Assembly: GCF_030733205.1 (NCBI RefSeq)
Contig: NZ_JASHJL010000015.1
Span: 58,903 to 122,902 of the forward strand
Direction: 5' to 3'
Source: Mameliella sp. MMSF_3455
GTDB lineage: Bacteria > Pseudomonadota > Alphaproteobacteria > Rhodobacterales > Rhodobacteraceae
Length of the DNA: 64,000 nucleotides
A program made the position numbers and the translations under genes. Below are positions 27,041 to 35,950 of the stretch, in pieces (within the stretch, counting starts at the first letter, position 1; the number at the start of each line of letters is the position of its first letter). The notes under the pieces are model-generated. The model saw only the letters and a program-made list of their open reading frames with translations. It searched no databases and had not been told where the DNA came from.

Positions 27041-27427
27041 TCAGGGGCGCAGGGCGGTGACTTCGACTTCGACCAGGAATTCGGGCCGGGTAAAGCCCGA
27101 GACGATCATAAGCGTCGAGGCCGGCAGCACGCGCGCGTCCGCGAGCCAGGCATCCCGCGCGGCCATGTAGCCCTGCATGTGATCGCGGTGCGTGACATAG
27201 GCATTGATGCGCAGGGCGTGATGTTTCGACGTTCCGCCCTCTGCCAGGATGGCGTCGATATTGGCGAAACAGAGCGCGGCCTGCGCCTCGGGGCCTTCGG
27301 GCACGCTGCCATCCATGGCCAGCGGCAACTGCCCCGATGTCAGGACAAGGTTTTCGGTTGCGACGCCGTGGGCATAGCGGGCGAAGGGGGCGGCGATCGT
27401 GTCGGGGATCAGGCTGTCGATTGGCAT
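27041..27427 (-). CDS. RidA/YjgF family protein
   Basis: A 128-residue cytosolic protein of the Rid superfamily, which deaminates reactive enamine/imine intermediates. The start MPIDSLIPDTIAAPFARYAHGV, then LVLTSGQLPLAMDGSVP, ALCFANIDAILAEGG, and the C-terminal RPEFLVEVEVTAL match the family; the usual catalytic-site Arg of the RidA subgroup in the C-terminal RxxVEV region is represented by TRPEFLVEV. It is divergent from a catabolic transport operon that includes deaminase- and amidase-like enzymes, so it may protect against intermediates from that pathway. Confidence 0.87.
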   Translation of the reverse strand: MPIDSLIPDTIAAPFARYAHGVATENLVLTSGQLPLAMDGSVPEGPEAQAALCFANIDAILAEGGTSKHHALRINAYVTHRDHMQGYMAARDAWLADARVLPASTLMIVSGFTRPEFLVEVEVTALRP

Positions 27428-27455
27428 TTCTGGGGCTCCGTTGTGCTGGGGCACA

Positions 27456-27473
27456 TTGGCGCCAGAGCGCCAA
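27456..27473. promoter_or_regulatory. Inverted repeat between RidA and the ABC catabolic operon
   Basis: TTGGCGC-CAGA-GCGCCAA, perfect 7-bp arms, lies 29 bases upstream of the RidA start in the 234-base divergent intergenic region. A shared operator is plausible. I see no recognisable riboswitch (for example no TPP-type core) in this region. Confidence 0.4.
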
Positions 27474-27661
27474 ATTGACCAGATCTCTTTCGAAACGCGC
27501 TTTCCGGGCGCCGCATAATTCAGCGGGCGCGCCGTAACTGCATGAATTCTGTGCGTCTTCCCGGAAAAGCGGACCATCCGGTCAGAGATGCCGATTGCCC
27601 GGACTGTGGCGCGCTCTCAGGGTCGGCGCAAAGACGCAAACCCGCGACAGAGAGGTCCTCC

Positions 27662-28651
27662 ATGAAGTTCACTGCCCTTGCATGTGCCGCGGCCGGCACA
27701 CTTGCCGCGCCCGCCTTTGCGGAATCGCATCTGACCGAGGTCGCCTTTGGCACCAACTGGCTGGCCCAGGCCGAACATGGCGGGTTCTACCAGGCCGTGG
27801 CCGATGGCACCTACGAGGCCTGCGGGCTCAAGGTCTCGATCCTGCCGGGCGGTCCGCAGGTGAACAACCGCGCGCTGCTGCTGGCGGGGCGGATCGACTA
27901 CCACATGGGCGGCGACCTGCTGCAGGCCTTCAACGCCGTGCAGGAGGGCATCCCGGTGGTCTCAGTCGCGGCGATCTTTCAGAAACACCCGCAGGTCATC
28001 GTGACCCACCCGGGCAAGGCCGAGAGCTTCGAGGATCTCAAGGCGCTGGATCTGCTGATCGGCGACAACGGCTATCAATCCTACTACCAGTGGATGATCG
28101 CGGCATATGGTTTCACCGCCGAACAGCGCCAGCCCTATACCTTCAACCCCGGGCCCTTCCTTGCCAACGAGGATACCGGGATGCAGGGCTACCTGTCGTC
28201 CGAACCCTACCTGGTGGAAAAGGAAGGCGGCTTTACCCCGGATGTCTTCCTGATCGCCGACGCGGGCTATTCCACCTATGCCTCGACGATCGAGGTCATG
28301 GCCGACACGATCGCCGAGAAGCCGGACGAGGTCAGCTGTTTCGTCGATGCCTCGATCAAGGGCTGGTACACCTATCTCTATGGCGACAACGCGGCCGCCA
28401 ACGAGATGATCAAGGCCGACAACCCCGAGATGACGAACGACAAGATCGCCTTTGCCATCGAGAAGATGAAGGAACACGGCATCGTGGACTCCGGCGATAC
28501 GCTTGAGGCAGGGATCGGCGTCATCACCGACGCGCAGGTCGGCGATTTCTACGCCAAGATGGTCGAGGCCGGCGTGATCGGCGAGGTCGACTGGCAGTCC
28601 GCCTATACCACGGAGTTCGTGGGCAAGGGCGTAGGAATGGACCTGAAGTAA
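27662..28651 (+). CDS. ABC transporter substrate-binding protein, NMT1/THI5-like
   Basis: A 329-residue periplasmic binding protein with a short Sec signal peptide (MKFTALACAAAGTLAAPAFA). The mature part starts like the NMT1/THI5 (SsuA/ThiY) fold: TEVAFGTNWLAQAEHGGFYQAVADGTY, then GGPQVNNRALLLAGRIDYHMG. Such proteins deliver thiamine-pyrimidine precursors, sulfonates, nitrate or hydantoin-like compounds. The following genes encode the ATPase, the permease and a cytosine-deaminase-like enzyme, which favours a pyrimidine-like or related nitrogen heterocycle. The ligand is not proven by sequence. Confidence 0.9.
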   Translation: MKFTALACAAAGTLAAPAFAESHLTEVAFGTNWLAQAEHGGFYQAVADGTYEACGLKVSILPGGPQVNNRALLLAGRIDYHMGGDLLQAFNAVQEGIPVVSVAAIFQKHPQVIVTHPGKAESFEDLKALDLLIGDNGYQSYYQWMIAAYGFTAEQRQPYTFNPGPFLANEDTGMQGYLSSEPYLVEKEGGFTPDVFLIADAGYSTYASTIEVMADTIAEKPDEVSCFVDASIKGWYTYLYGDNAAANEMIKADNPEMTNDKIAFAIEKMKEHGIVDSGDTLEAGIGVITDAQVGDFYAKMVEAGVIGEVDWQSAYTTEFVGKGVGMDLK

Positions 28652-28697
28652 GGAAAGGCCCGGGTCGCGGCTCGACGCGATCCGGGACAGCGATGCG

Positions 28698-29498
28698 ATG
28701 ATACCCTCCCGCCAACCCTTGGGCCAACGCCCTGAACTGCTCAAGATGGCGCAGGTGGAAAAGACATTCCACGGCGGCGTCATCGCCTTGCGCAACATGA
28801 ACCTGACCGTCAACGAAGGAGACTTCATCTCGTTGCTGGGGCCATCGGGCTGCGGCAAATCGACGGCGCTGAAACTGGTCACGGGGCTGATGCAGCCGAC
28901 ATCGGGCCGCATCACCTGGACCGGTGAGGAGGCTGCCGGGGACAAGGGGGCAGGGGATCTGGGAGTTGTTTTCCAGGAACCGACGCTGATGCCCTGGGCG
29001 CGGGTGATGGACAATGTCTACCTGCCGTTCCGAATCCGAGGCGTGCCCTTTGCCGAGGTCCGCGACGACGTGCTGGAGGTTCTGCGCCTTGTGGGGTTGG
29101 AGAAATTCCAGCGCGCCTTTCCGCGTGAACTGTCAGGCGGCATGAAGATGCGCGTGTCCATCGCGCGGGCTCTGGTCACGAAACCCCGGCTGATCCTCAT
29201 GGACGAACCCTTTGCCGCGCTGGACGAGATCACGCGCTTCAAGCTGAACAACGACCTGTTGTCGTTGCGCGAAAAGATCGGCTGCACGGTGATCTTCGTC
29301 ACCCATTCGGTCTTTGAAAGCGTCTTTCTCTCCGATCGCGTGGTGGTCATGGCAGCCCGGCCCGGGCGGGTGATCGAGGAACTGACCGTCGACGCGCCCT
29401 ATCCACGCAGCGAGGCGTTCCGCACCTCGGCGGAATATGCACGGTATTGCCGCCTGGCATCCGATGCACTGCACCGCGCCACGGGAGAGGCGGCATGA
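28698..29498 (+). CDS. ABC transporter ATP-binding protein, SsuB/TauB/ThiZ type
   Basis: A 266-residue ATPase with Walker A GPSGCGKST, Q-loop VVFQEPTLMPW, signature LSGGMKMRVSIARAL, Walker B RLILMDEPFAALDE and H-loop VIFVTHSVFE. The sequence class fits nitrate/sulfonate/taurine/pyrimidine importers and so agrees with the upstream NMT1-like binding protein. It lies 46 bases after the binding-protein gene and overlaps the permease start (ATGA). Confidence 0.92.
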   Translation: MIPSRQPLGQRPELLKMAQVEKTFHGGVIALRNMNLTVNEGDFISLLGPSGCGKSTALKLVTGLMQPTSGRITWTGEEAAGDKGAGDLGVVFQEPTLMPWARVMDNVYLPFRIRGVPFAEVRDDVLEVLRLVGLEKFQRAFPRELSGGMKMRVSIARALVTKPRLILMDEPFAALDEITRFKLNNDLLSLREKIGCTVIFVTHSVFESVFLSDRVVVMAARPGRVIEELTVDAPYPRSEAFRTSAEYARYCRLASDALHRATGEAA

Positions 29499-30346
29499 GC
29501 ATGACGGACACCAAGACGCCCCTGGTCGATCACGAAGAAGCGGCGCGTGCACGGCGCGAACAGGTGCTGCGGATCGCGAAATGGACGCTGCCCTCGCTGG
29601 TCATGGTCCTGACGCTGCTGGGTTGGCACCTCTATGTCACGCTCTCGGAGGTGCCGCATTACATTCTGCCGGGGCCGCTCTTGGTGCTGGACAAGCTGAT
29701 CGAGGACTGGGACCTGCTGTGGGCCGCCACGCTGACCACCGGGCGGCTGACGCTGCTGGCGCTGGGGTTCGCGATCCTGGGCGGGGCGCTGCTGGCGGTG
29801 GCCTTCACGCAGTCGAAATGGATCGAGATGTCCTTCTTTCCCTACGCGGTGATCCTGCAGGTGACGCCGGTGGTGGCGATTGCGCCGCTGTTGCAGATCT
29901 ACCTCGACAGTCCCTTTGTCGCGGCCTTGCTCTGTGCCTGGATCGTGGCGTTTTTCCCGATCCTCTCGAACACGACCGTCGGGTTGAAAAGCACCGACCG
30001 CAACCTCGAGGACCTCTTTACCATCTACGGGGCCAGCCGCTGGCAGCGGCTGCGCCATCTCGCGGCGCCCTCGGCCTTGCCCTACTTTCTCTCGGGTCTC
30101 AAGATCGCGGGCGGGCTGGCGCTGATCGGGGCGGTGGTGGCGGAATTCGTGATCGGCCGCGCCGGGACCGGGCTGGGGCTTGCCTCGACGCTGCTCGAGG
30201 CGTCCTACCGGTTCAACTTCGGCAGGCTCTACGCGGCGCTGATCCTGATTTCCCTGATGGGCGTGACGATCTTTGCGGTCATGAGCCTGATCAGTCACCT
30301 TGCGCTGTTCCGCTGGCACGAAAGCGCGCTGAAAAAGGACGGTTGA
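29495..30346 (+). CDS. ABC transporter permease, SsuC/ThiX type
   Basis: A 283-residue inner-membrane permease with about six helices and the BPD-transporter EAA loop (LEDLFTIYGASRWQRLRHLAAPSALPYFL). The first helix follows a cytoplasmic charged N-terminus. The ATG at 29495 overlaps the ATPase stop; an upstream ATG at 29447 would run inside the ATPase gene. Its own stop overlaps the ATG of the amidohydrolase gene, so transporter and enzyme are coupled. Confidence 0.92.
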   Translation: MSMTDTKTPLVDHEEAARARREQVLRIAKWTLPSLVMVLTLLGWHLYVTLSEVPHYILPGPLLVLDKLIEDWDLLWAATLTTGRLTLLALGFAILGGALLAVAFTQSKWIEMSFFPYAVILQVTPVVAIAPLLQIYLDSPFVAALLCAWIVAFFPILSNTTVGLKSTDRNLEDLFTIYGASRWQRLRHLAAPSALPYFLSGLKIAGGLALIGAVVAEFVIGRAGTGLGLASTLLEASYRFNFGRLYAALILISLMGVTIFAVMSLISHLALFRWHESALKKDG

Positions 30347-31602
30347 TGGATTTCACTTCTCTGCCGCACGGGGCCTTCACCCTGGCCAATGTCACCGTGC
30401 CCGCCTGTCTTGTCGGGCAGGAGGGCGACCTGGTCCGGACCGACATGGGGATCGAGGCGGGCCGCATCGCCGCGCCGGGGGGGGTGGCCGTGGACATGCG
30501 CGGTGCGATGGTCCTGCCGTGCTTTACCGACATGCACACGCATCTGGACAAGGGCCACATCTGGCCCCGCGCATCCAATCCCGATGGCACCTTCATGGGC
30601 GCGCTGACCACCGTGCGCGCCGATCACGTCAACTGGACCGAAGAAGACCTGAAAACCCGCATGGGCTTTTCCCTGCGGAGCGCCTGGGCCCATGGCACCA
30701 AGCAGATCCGGACGCACCTTGATTCGATGAACGGGCAATACCTGCGCAGCTGGCCCGTCTTTGCCGACCTGCGCGAGGCATGGGCCGGACGGATCGAACT
30801 GCAGGCCGCCAGCCTGGTCTCCTGCGAGGCCTACGGCACCGAGGAATACCCTGAAATCACCCGCACGGTTGCGGAATACGGCGGCGTTCTGGGCATGGTC
30901 ACCTACCCGGTGCCAGATCTCAAGGAGCGTCTGCTGGGGCATTTCGCGGCTGCCGACACGCATGGGCTGGACGTGGATTTCCACACCGACGAGACGATGG
31001 ATGCCTCATCCGAAACCCTGCGCATGATTGCCGAGACGGTGCTGGAAACCGGCTATCAGGGCCGCGTCGTGGTGGGGCATTGCTGTTCGCTGTCGACGCA
31101 GGACGAGGCGCGGGCGCTGGACACGCTGGACCTTTGCGCCAAGGCCGGACTGCATGTGGTCAGCCTGCCGATGTGCAACCTTTACCTGCAGGACCGGGGC
31201 ACCGGCACGCCGCGCCGCCGGGGCGTGACGCTGGTCCACGAAATGCGGGCGCGGGGCATCCCGGTCAGCTTCGCCTCCGACAACACGCGCGATCCGTTCT
31301 ATGCCTATGGCGACATGGACATGGTCGAGGTCCTGCGCGAGACCACCCGTATCGCCCACCTGGACCACTGCGAAACCGACTGGATCAAGAGCTTTACGCT
31401 CACGCCAGAGGCGACCTGCGGTTTCGGTATCAGCGCGCTGGAAGAGGGCGCGCCAGCCGACCTGGTGATCTTTCGCGCCCGCGACTGGACCGAGTTCTTT
31501 GCCCGTCCCCAAAGCGACCGCATCGTGTTGCGCGGGGGCGAGGCCATCGACCGCAAGCTGCCCGACTACTCCGACCTCGACAACCTCTGGAAGACCTCAT
31601 GA
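30346..31602 (+). CDS. Cytosine-deaminase-like amidohydrolase (COG0402/CodA group)
   Basis: A 418-residue metal-dependent amidohydrolase. Metal and catalytic motifs are in order: FTDMHTHLDKGHIW, a His-Thr-Asp-Glu stretch (DFHTDETMD), VVGHCCSLST, and SDNTRDPFYAYGD with the final Asp. This pattern is that of cytosine deaminase and its relatives acting on ring amidines. Coupled to an NMT1-type ABC transporter, it probably deaminates the imported compound. Real cytosine deaminase usually pairs with a CodB permease, so another substrate is likely. Confidence 0.85.
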   Translation: MDFTSLPHGAFTLANVTVPACLVGQEGDLVRTDMGIEAGRIAAPGGVAVDMRGAMVLPCFTDMHTHLDKGHIWPRASNPDGTFMGALTTVRADHVNWTEEDLKTRMGFSLRSAWAHGTKQIRTHLDSMNGQYLRSWPVFADLREAWAGRIELQAASLVSCEAYGTEEYPEITRTVAEYGGVLGMVTYPVPDLKERLLGHFAAADTHGLDVDFHTDETMDASSETLRMIAETVLETGYQGRVVVGHCCSLSTQDEARALDTLDLCAKAGLHVVSLPMCNLYLQDRGTGTPRRRGVTLVHEMRARGIPVSFASDNTRDPFYAYGDMDMVEVLRETTRIAHLDHCETDWIKSFTLTPEATCGFGISALEEGAPADLVIFRARDWTEFFARPQSDRIVLRGGEAIDRKLPDYSDLDNLWKTS

Positions 31603-32996
31603 CCGCAGATATCACCGCCGCCAAGGCCGCATTGGCGCACCTGGACCTCGTAGATGCCGAAACCCCGGTGCGCGCCGCCTCGCGCGATTTCTTCTGGTAT
31701 TCGCCGGTACTGAAGGCGCGGCTGGATCACGTCACGGCGGATTTCGTCGTTCGCCCCCGGACCGAGGCCGAGGTGATCGAGGTTCTGAAAACCTGCTATC
31801 AGCACAACGTGCCGGTGACGACACGGGGCGCGGGCACCGGCAATTACGGACAGGCCATGCCCTTCGAGGGTGGCTGTGTCCTGCACCTGAGCCGGATGAC
31901 CGAGGTCAAGGAAATCGCGCCGGGCCGCGTGGTGGTGGAGCCCGGCTGCCTGCTCAAGGATCTGGATGCCGCCTGCCGTGAAACCGGGCAGGAAATCCGC
32001 ATGTTCTCCTCGACCTGGGCGACGGCGACGATCGGCGGATTCATTGCTGGCGGTTCCGGCGGGGTCGGGTCGGTCACATGGGGCAGCCTGCGCGACCTGG
32101 GAAACATCATCCGCCTGCGCGTGGTGACGATGGAGGCCGAGCCGCGGGTGCTGGAATTCACCGGCGAGGAACTGGCCCGCGTCAGCCACGCCTATGGCAC
32201 CAACGGCATCATCACCGAGATCGAGATGCCGCTGGCGCCGGCCTATGACTGGATCGACATCTTTGTCGCCTCCGAGGACTTCGGCGCCGCGATGGCATTT
32301 GCCGACGATCTGGCGAATGAGGATGGCATCCTGATCAAGCTGGCCAGCGTCTACGAGGCGCCCACGGCGCACGCTTATTTCCAACGTGTACGCCCACATG
32401 TGAACAAGGGCGATCACCTCGTCGGGTTGATGGTGGCACCACATGGCATGGACGGTTTCCTGACCTTCCTCGCGCGACGGCCCGGAGTGCGGATGATCTA
32501 TCGTTCCGACGATCACGACTGGCCGCGCCGGCCGGGGCCGGTGTTCGAATACGGCTGGAACCACACGACGCTGCGCGCGCTCAAGGTCGATCCGTCGATC
32601 ACCTATCTGCAGGTGCGCTATGGGTTTCCGGATCACCGGGCGCTGGTCGAGGAAATCCGCCAGACCTTTCCGGGGGAATGCATCCAGCATCTCGAGTCGA
32701 TCCGGGCGAATGGAAAGGTTGGCTTTGCGGGGCTGACGCTGGTCAAGTTCAGCACCGAGGAGCGTCTGGACGAGATCGTACGCATCCACGAGGAAAAGGG
32801 CGCGCTGGTCTTCAACCCGCATCGCTACACGCTGGAGGAAGGCGGGCGGCAGTCGGTGGACGACAGGCAATTGGCCTTCAAGCGCGAAGCGGATCCCAAG
32901 GGCCTGCTGAACCCCGGCAAGATGATTGCCTGGGACGATCCCGACTGGGGGTATGAGCGCATGTATGCCTATCCGCGCATGCAGGCCGCGGAATGA
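31599..32996 (+). CDS. FAD-binding oxidoreductase (GlcD/PCMH type)
   Basis: A 465-residue flavoprotein. The N-terminal PCMH-type FAD domain has ADFVVRPRTEAEVIEVL, the pyrophosphate-binding PVTTRGAGTGNYGQAMP, VEPGCLLKDLD and ATIGGFIAGGSGGVGSVTWG; the end reads FKREADPKGLLNPGKMIAWD, typical of this family. Substrates of relatives include glycolate, lactate and sugar-acid-like alcohols. The start overlaps the amidohydrolase stop (ATGA). No iron-sulfur partner subunit is adjacent. Its place after the deaminase suggests it oxidises the same pathway's intermediate. Confidence 0.87.
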   Translation: MTADITAAKAALAHLDLVDAETPVRAASRDFFWYSPVLKARLDHVTADFVVRPRTEAEVIEVLKTCYQHNVPVTTRGAGTGNYGQAMPFEGGCVLHLSRMTEVKEIAPGRVVVEPGCLLKDLDAACRETGQEIRMFSSTWATATIGGFIAGGSGGVGSVTWGSLRDLGNIIRLRVVTMEAEPRVLEFTGEELARVSHAYGTNGIITEIEMPLAPAYDWIDIFVASEDFGAAMAFADDLANEDGILIKLASVYEAPTAHAYFQRVRPHVNKGDHLVGLMVAPHGMDGFLTFLARRPGVRMIYRSDDHDWPRRPGPVFEYGWNHTTLRALKVDPSITYLQVRYGFPDHRALVEEIRQTFPGECIQHLESIRANGKVGFAGLTLVKFSTEERLDEIVRIHEEKGALVFNPHRYTLEEGGRQSVDDRQLAFKREADPKGLLNPGKMIAWDDPDWGYERMYAYPRMQAAE

Positions 32997-33023
32997 ACCT
33001 GGCTGTCGGGAGGGCGCGCTGAG

Positions 33024-33602
33024 ATGCGGGCGCTTGTTCTGTTTGCCCATCCCTGTCCGGAAAGCCTGTCGTCGGCGCTGCATGCCCGTGTGGTCGAGAC
33101 GCTGGAGGCGCGCGGCTGGGACGTGGATGACTGCGACCTCAATGCCGAAGGCTTCGATCCGGTACTGACCGAGGCCGAACGGCGGGGCTATCACGAGGTG
33201 CCGGCAAACCTTGGCCCCGTGGCAGAGCACGTCGAGCGTCTGCGCGCGGCGCAGGCGCTGGTGCTGGTCTTTCCGGTCTGGAACTTCGGCTTTCCGGCGA
33301 TCCTGAAGGGATATTTCGACCGGGTCTTTCTGCCCGGGGTTTCCTTTCGGTTGGAAGACGGGCGGGTCAAGCCGAACCTGACGCATATCACCCGGCTGGC
33401 GGCGGTCACGACCTACGGCGGGACGCGCTGGCGTGCCTTCATGGCGGGTGACCCGCCGCGAAAGATCGTGCGCCGGGCGGTCTGGCACGTCACCCGGCCC
33501 GAGAAGATGCGGTACCTGTCTCTGTACGGCATGAACCGGGCGACGGAGGCGCAGCACGCGGGGTTCCTGGACCGCGTGGAACGCGAAATGGCGAGGTTCT
33601 GA
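33024..33602 (+). CDS. NAD(P)H quinone reductase-like flavodoxin-fold protein (copy 1)
   Basis: A 192-residue protein of the NQO1/KefF/MdaB flavodoxin-like family: MRALVLFAHPCPESLSSAL (FMN/FAD phosphate loop), LVLVFPVWNFGFPAILKGYFDRVFLPGVSF and a Thr-Tyr-Gly-Gly loop in AVTTYGGTRW. It is probably a soluble flavin reductase giving electrons to quinones or to a neighbouring oxygenase. It is followed one base later by a paralogue of nearly the same size, so a local duplication is likely. Confidence 0.87.
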   Translation: MRALVLFAHPCPESLSSALHARVVETLEARGWDVDDCDLNAEGFDPVLTEAERRGYHEVPANLGPVAEHVERLRAAQALVLVFPVWNFGFPAILKGYFDRVFLPGVSFRLEDGRVKPNLTHITRLAAVTTYGGTRWRAFMAGDPPRKIVRRAVWHVTRPEKMRYLSLYGMNRATEAQHAGFLDRVEREMARF

Positions 33603-33603
33603 C

Positions 33604-34200
33604 ATGCGGGCCCTGGTGGTTTACTGTCATCCCTCACCCGAGAGCTTTACCGCCGCGGTGCGGGGCATGGTGCTGTCGCGGCTGGAGGCCCGAGGCGCCG
33701 AGGTGCGGGAGCATGATCTTTATGCGCGCGGCTTCGACCCAGTGTTGTCGCCCGGGGAATGGGCCGGCTACCTGGAGGAGCCGGGCAACCGCACCCCGGT
33801 GGCCGCGGAGGTGGAAGACCTGCAATGGTGCGACACGCTGATCTTTGTCTACCCGACCTGGTGGTACGGGTTGCCGGCCTTGCTGAAAGGTTGGTTGGAC
33901 AGGGTGATGCTGCCGGGCGTGGCCTTTGAAATGCCCAAGGCAGAGGGGGACAACATCGCGCCGGGGCTGACGCAGATCACGCGGCTGGGGGTCTTTACCA
34001 CCTGCGGGGCAAGCTGGTGGTTGACGCGCTGGATCGGCGCGCCGGGACGCAGGACGCTCTTGCGCGGGGTGCGCTTGCTCTGCGCTCGGCGCTGCCGCAC
34101 CGCCTTTGCCGCGCATTACCTGATGGACAGTTCCAGCCCGGCCAGCCGCGCCCGCCACCTGGCCCGGTTGCACCGGGTGCTGGACCGGTTCCTGGCATGA
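33604..34200 (+). CDS. NAD(P)H quinone reductase-like flavodoxin-fold protein (copy 2)
   Basis: A 198-residue paralogue of the preceding protein: MRALVVYCHPSPESFTAAV, HDLYARGFDPVLSP, and LIFVYPTWWYGLPALLKGWLDRVMLPGVAF align block by block. The C-terminal part is more basic (RRTLLRGVRLLCARRC). ATG lies one base after the previous stop. Two related but diverged reductases side by side suggest heterodimer formation or separate electron acceptors. Confidence 0.87.
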   Translation: MRALVVYCHPSPESFTAAVRGMVLSRLEARGAEVREHDLYARGFDPVLSPGEWAGYLEEPGNRTPVAAEVEDLQWCDTLIFVYPTWWYGLPALLKGWLDRVMLPGVAFEMPKAEGDNIAPGLTQITRLGVFTTCGASWWLTRWIGAPGRRTLLRGVRLLCARRCRTAFAAHYLMDSSSPASRARHLARLHRVLDRFLA

Positions 34201-34214
34201 CAACGGAGGCAGAC

Positions 34215-35126
34215 ATGATCCCGGTACTGGACTGGTCGCTGTACCAGAACGACCCCGAAGGGGTCAGCGCGCGCCTGGGGGCGGCCTGCCGTGACACCGG
34301 GTTCTTTTGCCTGACGGGGCACGGGGTGCCAGAGGCGGAGATCACGCAGGTCTTTGAGCAGGCCGACCGGTTCTTTGCCCTGCCCGAAGCGGAGAAGGCG
34401 GCGTTGGACATCGCGCATACACCGCACAACCGGGGCTGGGCCAGGATGGGCAGCGAGCGGCTTGACGAGACATCGGGGCAGGTGGATCGCAAGGAAGCCT
34501 TCAACATCGGGCTGGACCTGGCCGAAGACGATGCGCGTGTGCTGCGCGGCGAGCCGTTCCGGGGCGTGAACGTCTGGCCCGATCTTCCCGGGTTTCGTGA
34601 GACCCTGCTGGGCTACTATGACCGGGCAAGGCAGCTTGGCGTGGCGCTGCACGGTGCCTTCGCGCGGGACTTTGGGCTGGACCCCGGCTATTTCACGCCG
34701 CATTTCACCGCGCCGATGGCGACGCTGCGGCTGTTGTCCTATCCGCCCGCCAGCGGCGCGGACGGAGAGATCGGGGCCGGGGCGCATAGCGACTACGGGT
34801 CGATCACCCTGCTGATGACCGATGGCGAGCCGGGACTTCAGGTGCAGGCCCTGTCCGGGGACTGGATCGATGTGCCGCATGTGCCCGGCGCCTTTGTCGT
34901 CAACATCGGCGATTGCCTGATGCGCTGGTCGAACGACCTGTACCGATCCACGCCGCATCGCGTCCTGCCCCCGGCGCGGGCGCGCAGGTCGGTCGCGTTC
35001 TTCCTGGATCCGAACCCTGACAGCGTGATCGCAGCCCTGCCGGGCACGGGCAGGCCACGCTACGCGCCGATCACCGGGGCCGAGTACCTGCGGTCGCGGC
35101 TGGACGCCACATACAAAGGAGATTGA
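34215..35126 (+). CDS. 2-oxoglutarate/Fe(II)-dependent oxygenase, isopenicillin-N-synthase-like
   Basis: A 303-residue cytosolic non-heme iron oxygenase-family protein. The N-terminal DIOX_N domain (IPVLDWSLYQND, GFFCLTGHGVPE, RGWARMGSERLDETSG) is followed by the jelly-roll with the HxD...H iron triad: GAGAHSDYGSITLLM and RSTPHRVLPP, then RRSVAFFLDP carrying the Arg-x-Ser co-substrate motif. ATG at 34215 has GGAGG 5 bases upstream; an in-frame ATG at 34197 overlaps the preceding stop and would add 6 residues. It hydroxylates or oxidises an unknown small molecule of this pathway. Confidence 0.87.
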   Translation: MIPVLDWSLYQNDPEGVSARLGAACRDTGFFCLTGHGVPEAEITQVFEQADRFFALPEAEKAALDIAHTPHNRGWARMGSERLDETSGQVDRKEAFNIGLDLAEDDARVLRGEPFRGVNVWPDLPGFRETLLGYYDRARQLGVALHGAFARDFGLDPGYFTPHFTAPMATLRLLSYPPASGADGEIGAGAHSDYGSITLLMTDGEPGLQVQALSGDWIDVPHVPGAFVVNIGDCLMRWSNDLYRSTPHRVLPPARARRSVAFFLDPNPDSVIAALPGTGRPRYAPITGAEYLRSRLDATYKGD

Positions 35127-35129
35127 GGC

Positions 35130-35912
35130 TTGAGACGACTGGACTGGACCGAACGGCGCGCGCCGGAATTCGAGGCCGTGGACCCGATGAAGACCATCGC
35201 CGTGCTGCCCACGGCGGCGGTGGAGCAACACGGGCCGCATCTGCCGGTCGGCACCGACACGATGATCGCCGACTACATGCTGGATCTGCTGCGCGAGACC
35301 TGTCCCGAGGACCTAGACCTGGCGATCCTGCCGGTCATGGCGGTGGGCAAGTCGAACGAACATCTCTGGGCGCGGGGCACCTTGACGCTCGGCGCGGCGA
35401 CCGCCCTGGCCGCCTGGACAGAGATCGGCCTGTCCGTGGCGCGTGCGGGGGTGCGCAAGATCGTCATCGCCAATTCGCACGGCGGCAACCTGGACCTGAT
35501 CTCGATCCTGTCGCGCGAGTTGCGGGTACAGGCGGGGATGCTGGCGGTGAAATGCCAATGGGGAAACTTCGGCCATCCCGAGGGGATGTATTCCGACCAC
35601 GAACGGCGCTTTGGCATTCATGGCGGCGATGTCGAAACCTCGATCATGCTGGCCTGCCAGCCGCACTGCGTGGACATGGGCCGGGCCGAGAATTTCCGGT
35701 CGGCCGCCGAAGAGGCCGCGATTCCACCGACGGGCCCGATCAGCCGGGGGTGGATCGCCGCGGACCTGAACCCGGCGGGGACGGTGGGCGATGCTTCGAT
35801 TGCGACAGCCGAGAAAGGCGAGGCCACCGCGCGGCACCAGGTGGCGGGCTTTGTCGAGTTGCTGCGCGAGGTCGAGACGATGGAGCTGCCTTCGGCGCCG
35901 GCGAGCCTTTGA
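35130..35912 (+). CDS. Creatininase-family amidase
   Basis: A 260-residue metal-dependent amidohydrolase of the creatininase/MftE/formamide-hydrolase family. Metal motifs are LPTAAVEQHGPHLPVGTDT (Glu, His, Asp), IANSHGGNLD (His) and HGGDVETSIM (Glu). It would open a cyclic amide or cut an amide bond. It begins with TTG at 35130, after AAAGGAG, three bases past the previous stop. As the last gene of the run it fits the ring-opening or final hydrolysis step of the catabolic route. Confidence 0.85.
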   Translation: MRRLDWTERRAPEFEAVDPMKTIAVLPTAAVEQHGPHLPVGTDTMIADYMLDLLRETCPEDLDLAILPVMAVGKSNEHLWARGTLTLGAATALAAWTEIGLSVARAGVRKIVIANSHGGNLDLISILSRELRVQAGMLAVKCQWGNFGHPEGMYSDHERRFGIHGGDVETSIMLACQPHCVDMGRAENFRSAAEEAAIPPTGPISRGWIAADLNPAGTVGDASIATAEKGEATARHQVAGFVELLREVETMELPSAPASL

Positions 35913-35950
35913 TTGTTATCAGGGGCTTGGAAGTCGAACTTCGACAAGCG

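Noticed and set aside
27541..27661. Possible TPP or other riboswitch before the NMT1/THI5-like binding-protein gene
   Set aside because: Looked for the conserved TPP core (CTGAGA and ACCTGAT-like segments) in the leader and did not find it; no other known aptamer core is visible.
31566..33605. 679-codon minus-strand open frame opposite the FAD oxidase and first flavin reductase genes
   Set aside because: Spans two well-supported genes in antisense and has no motif of its own.
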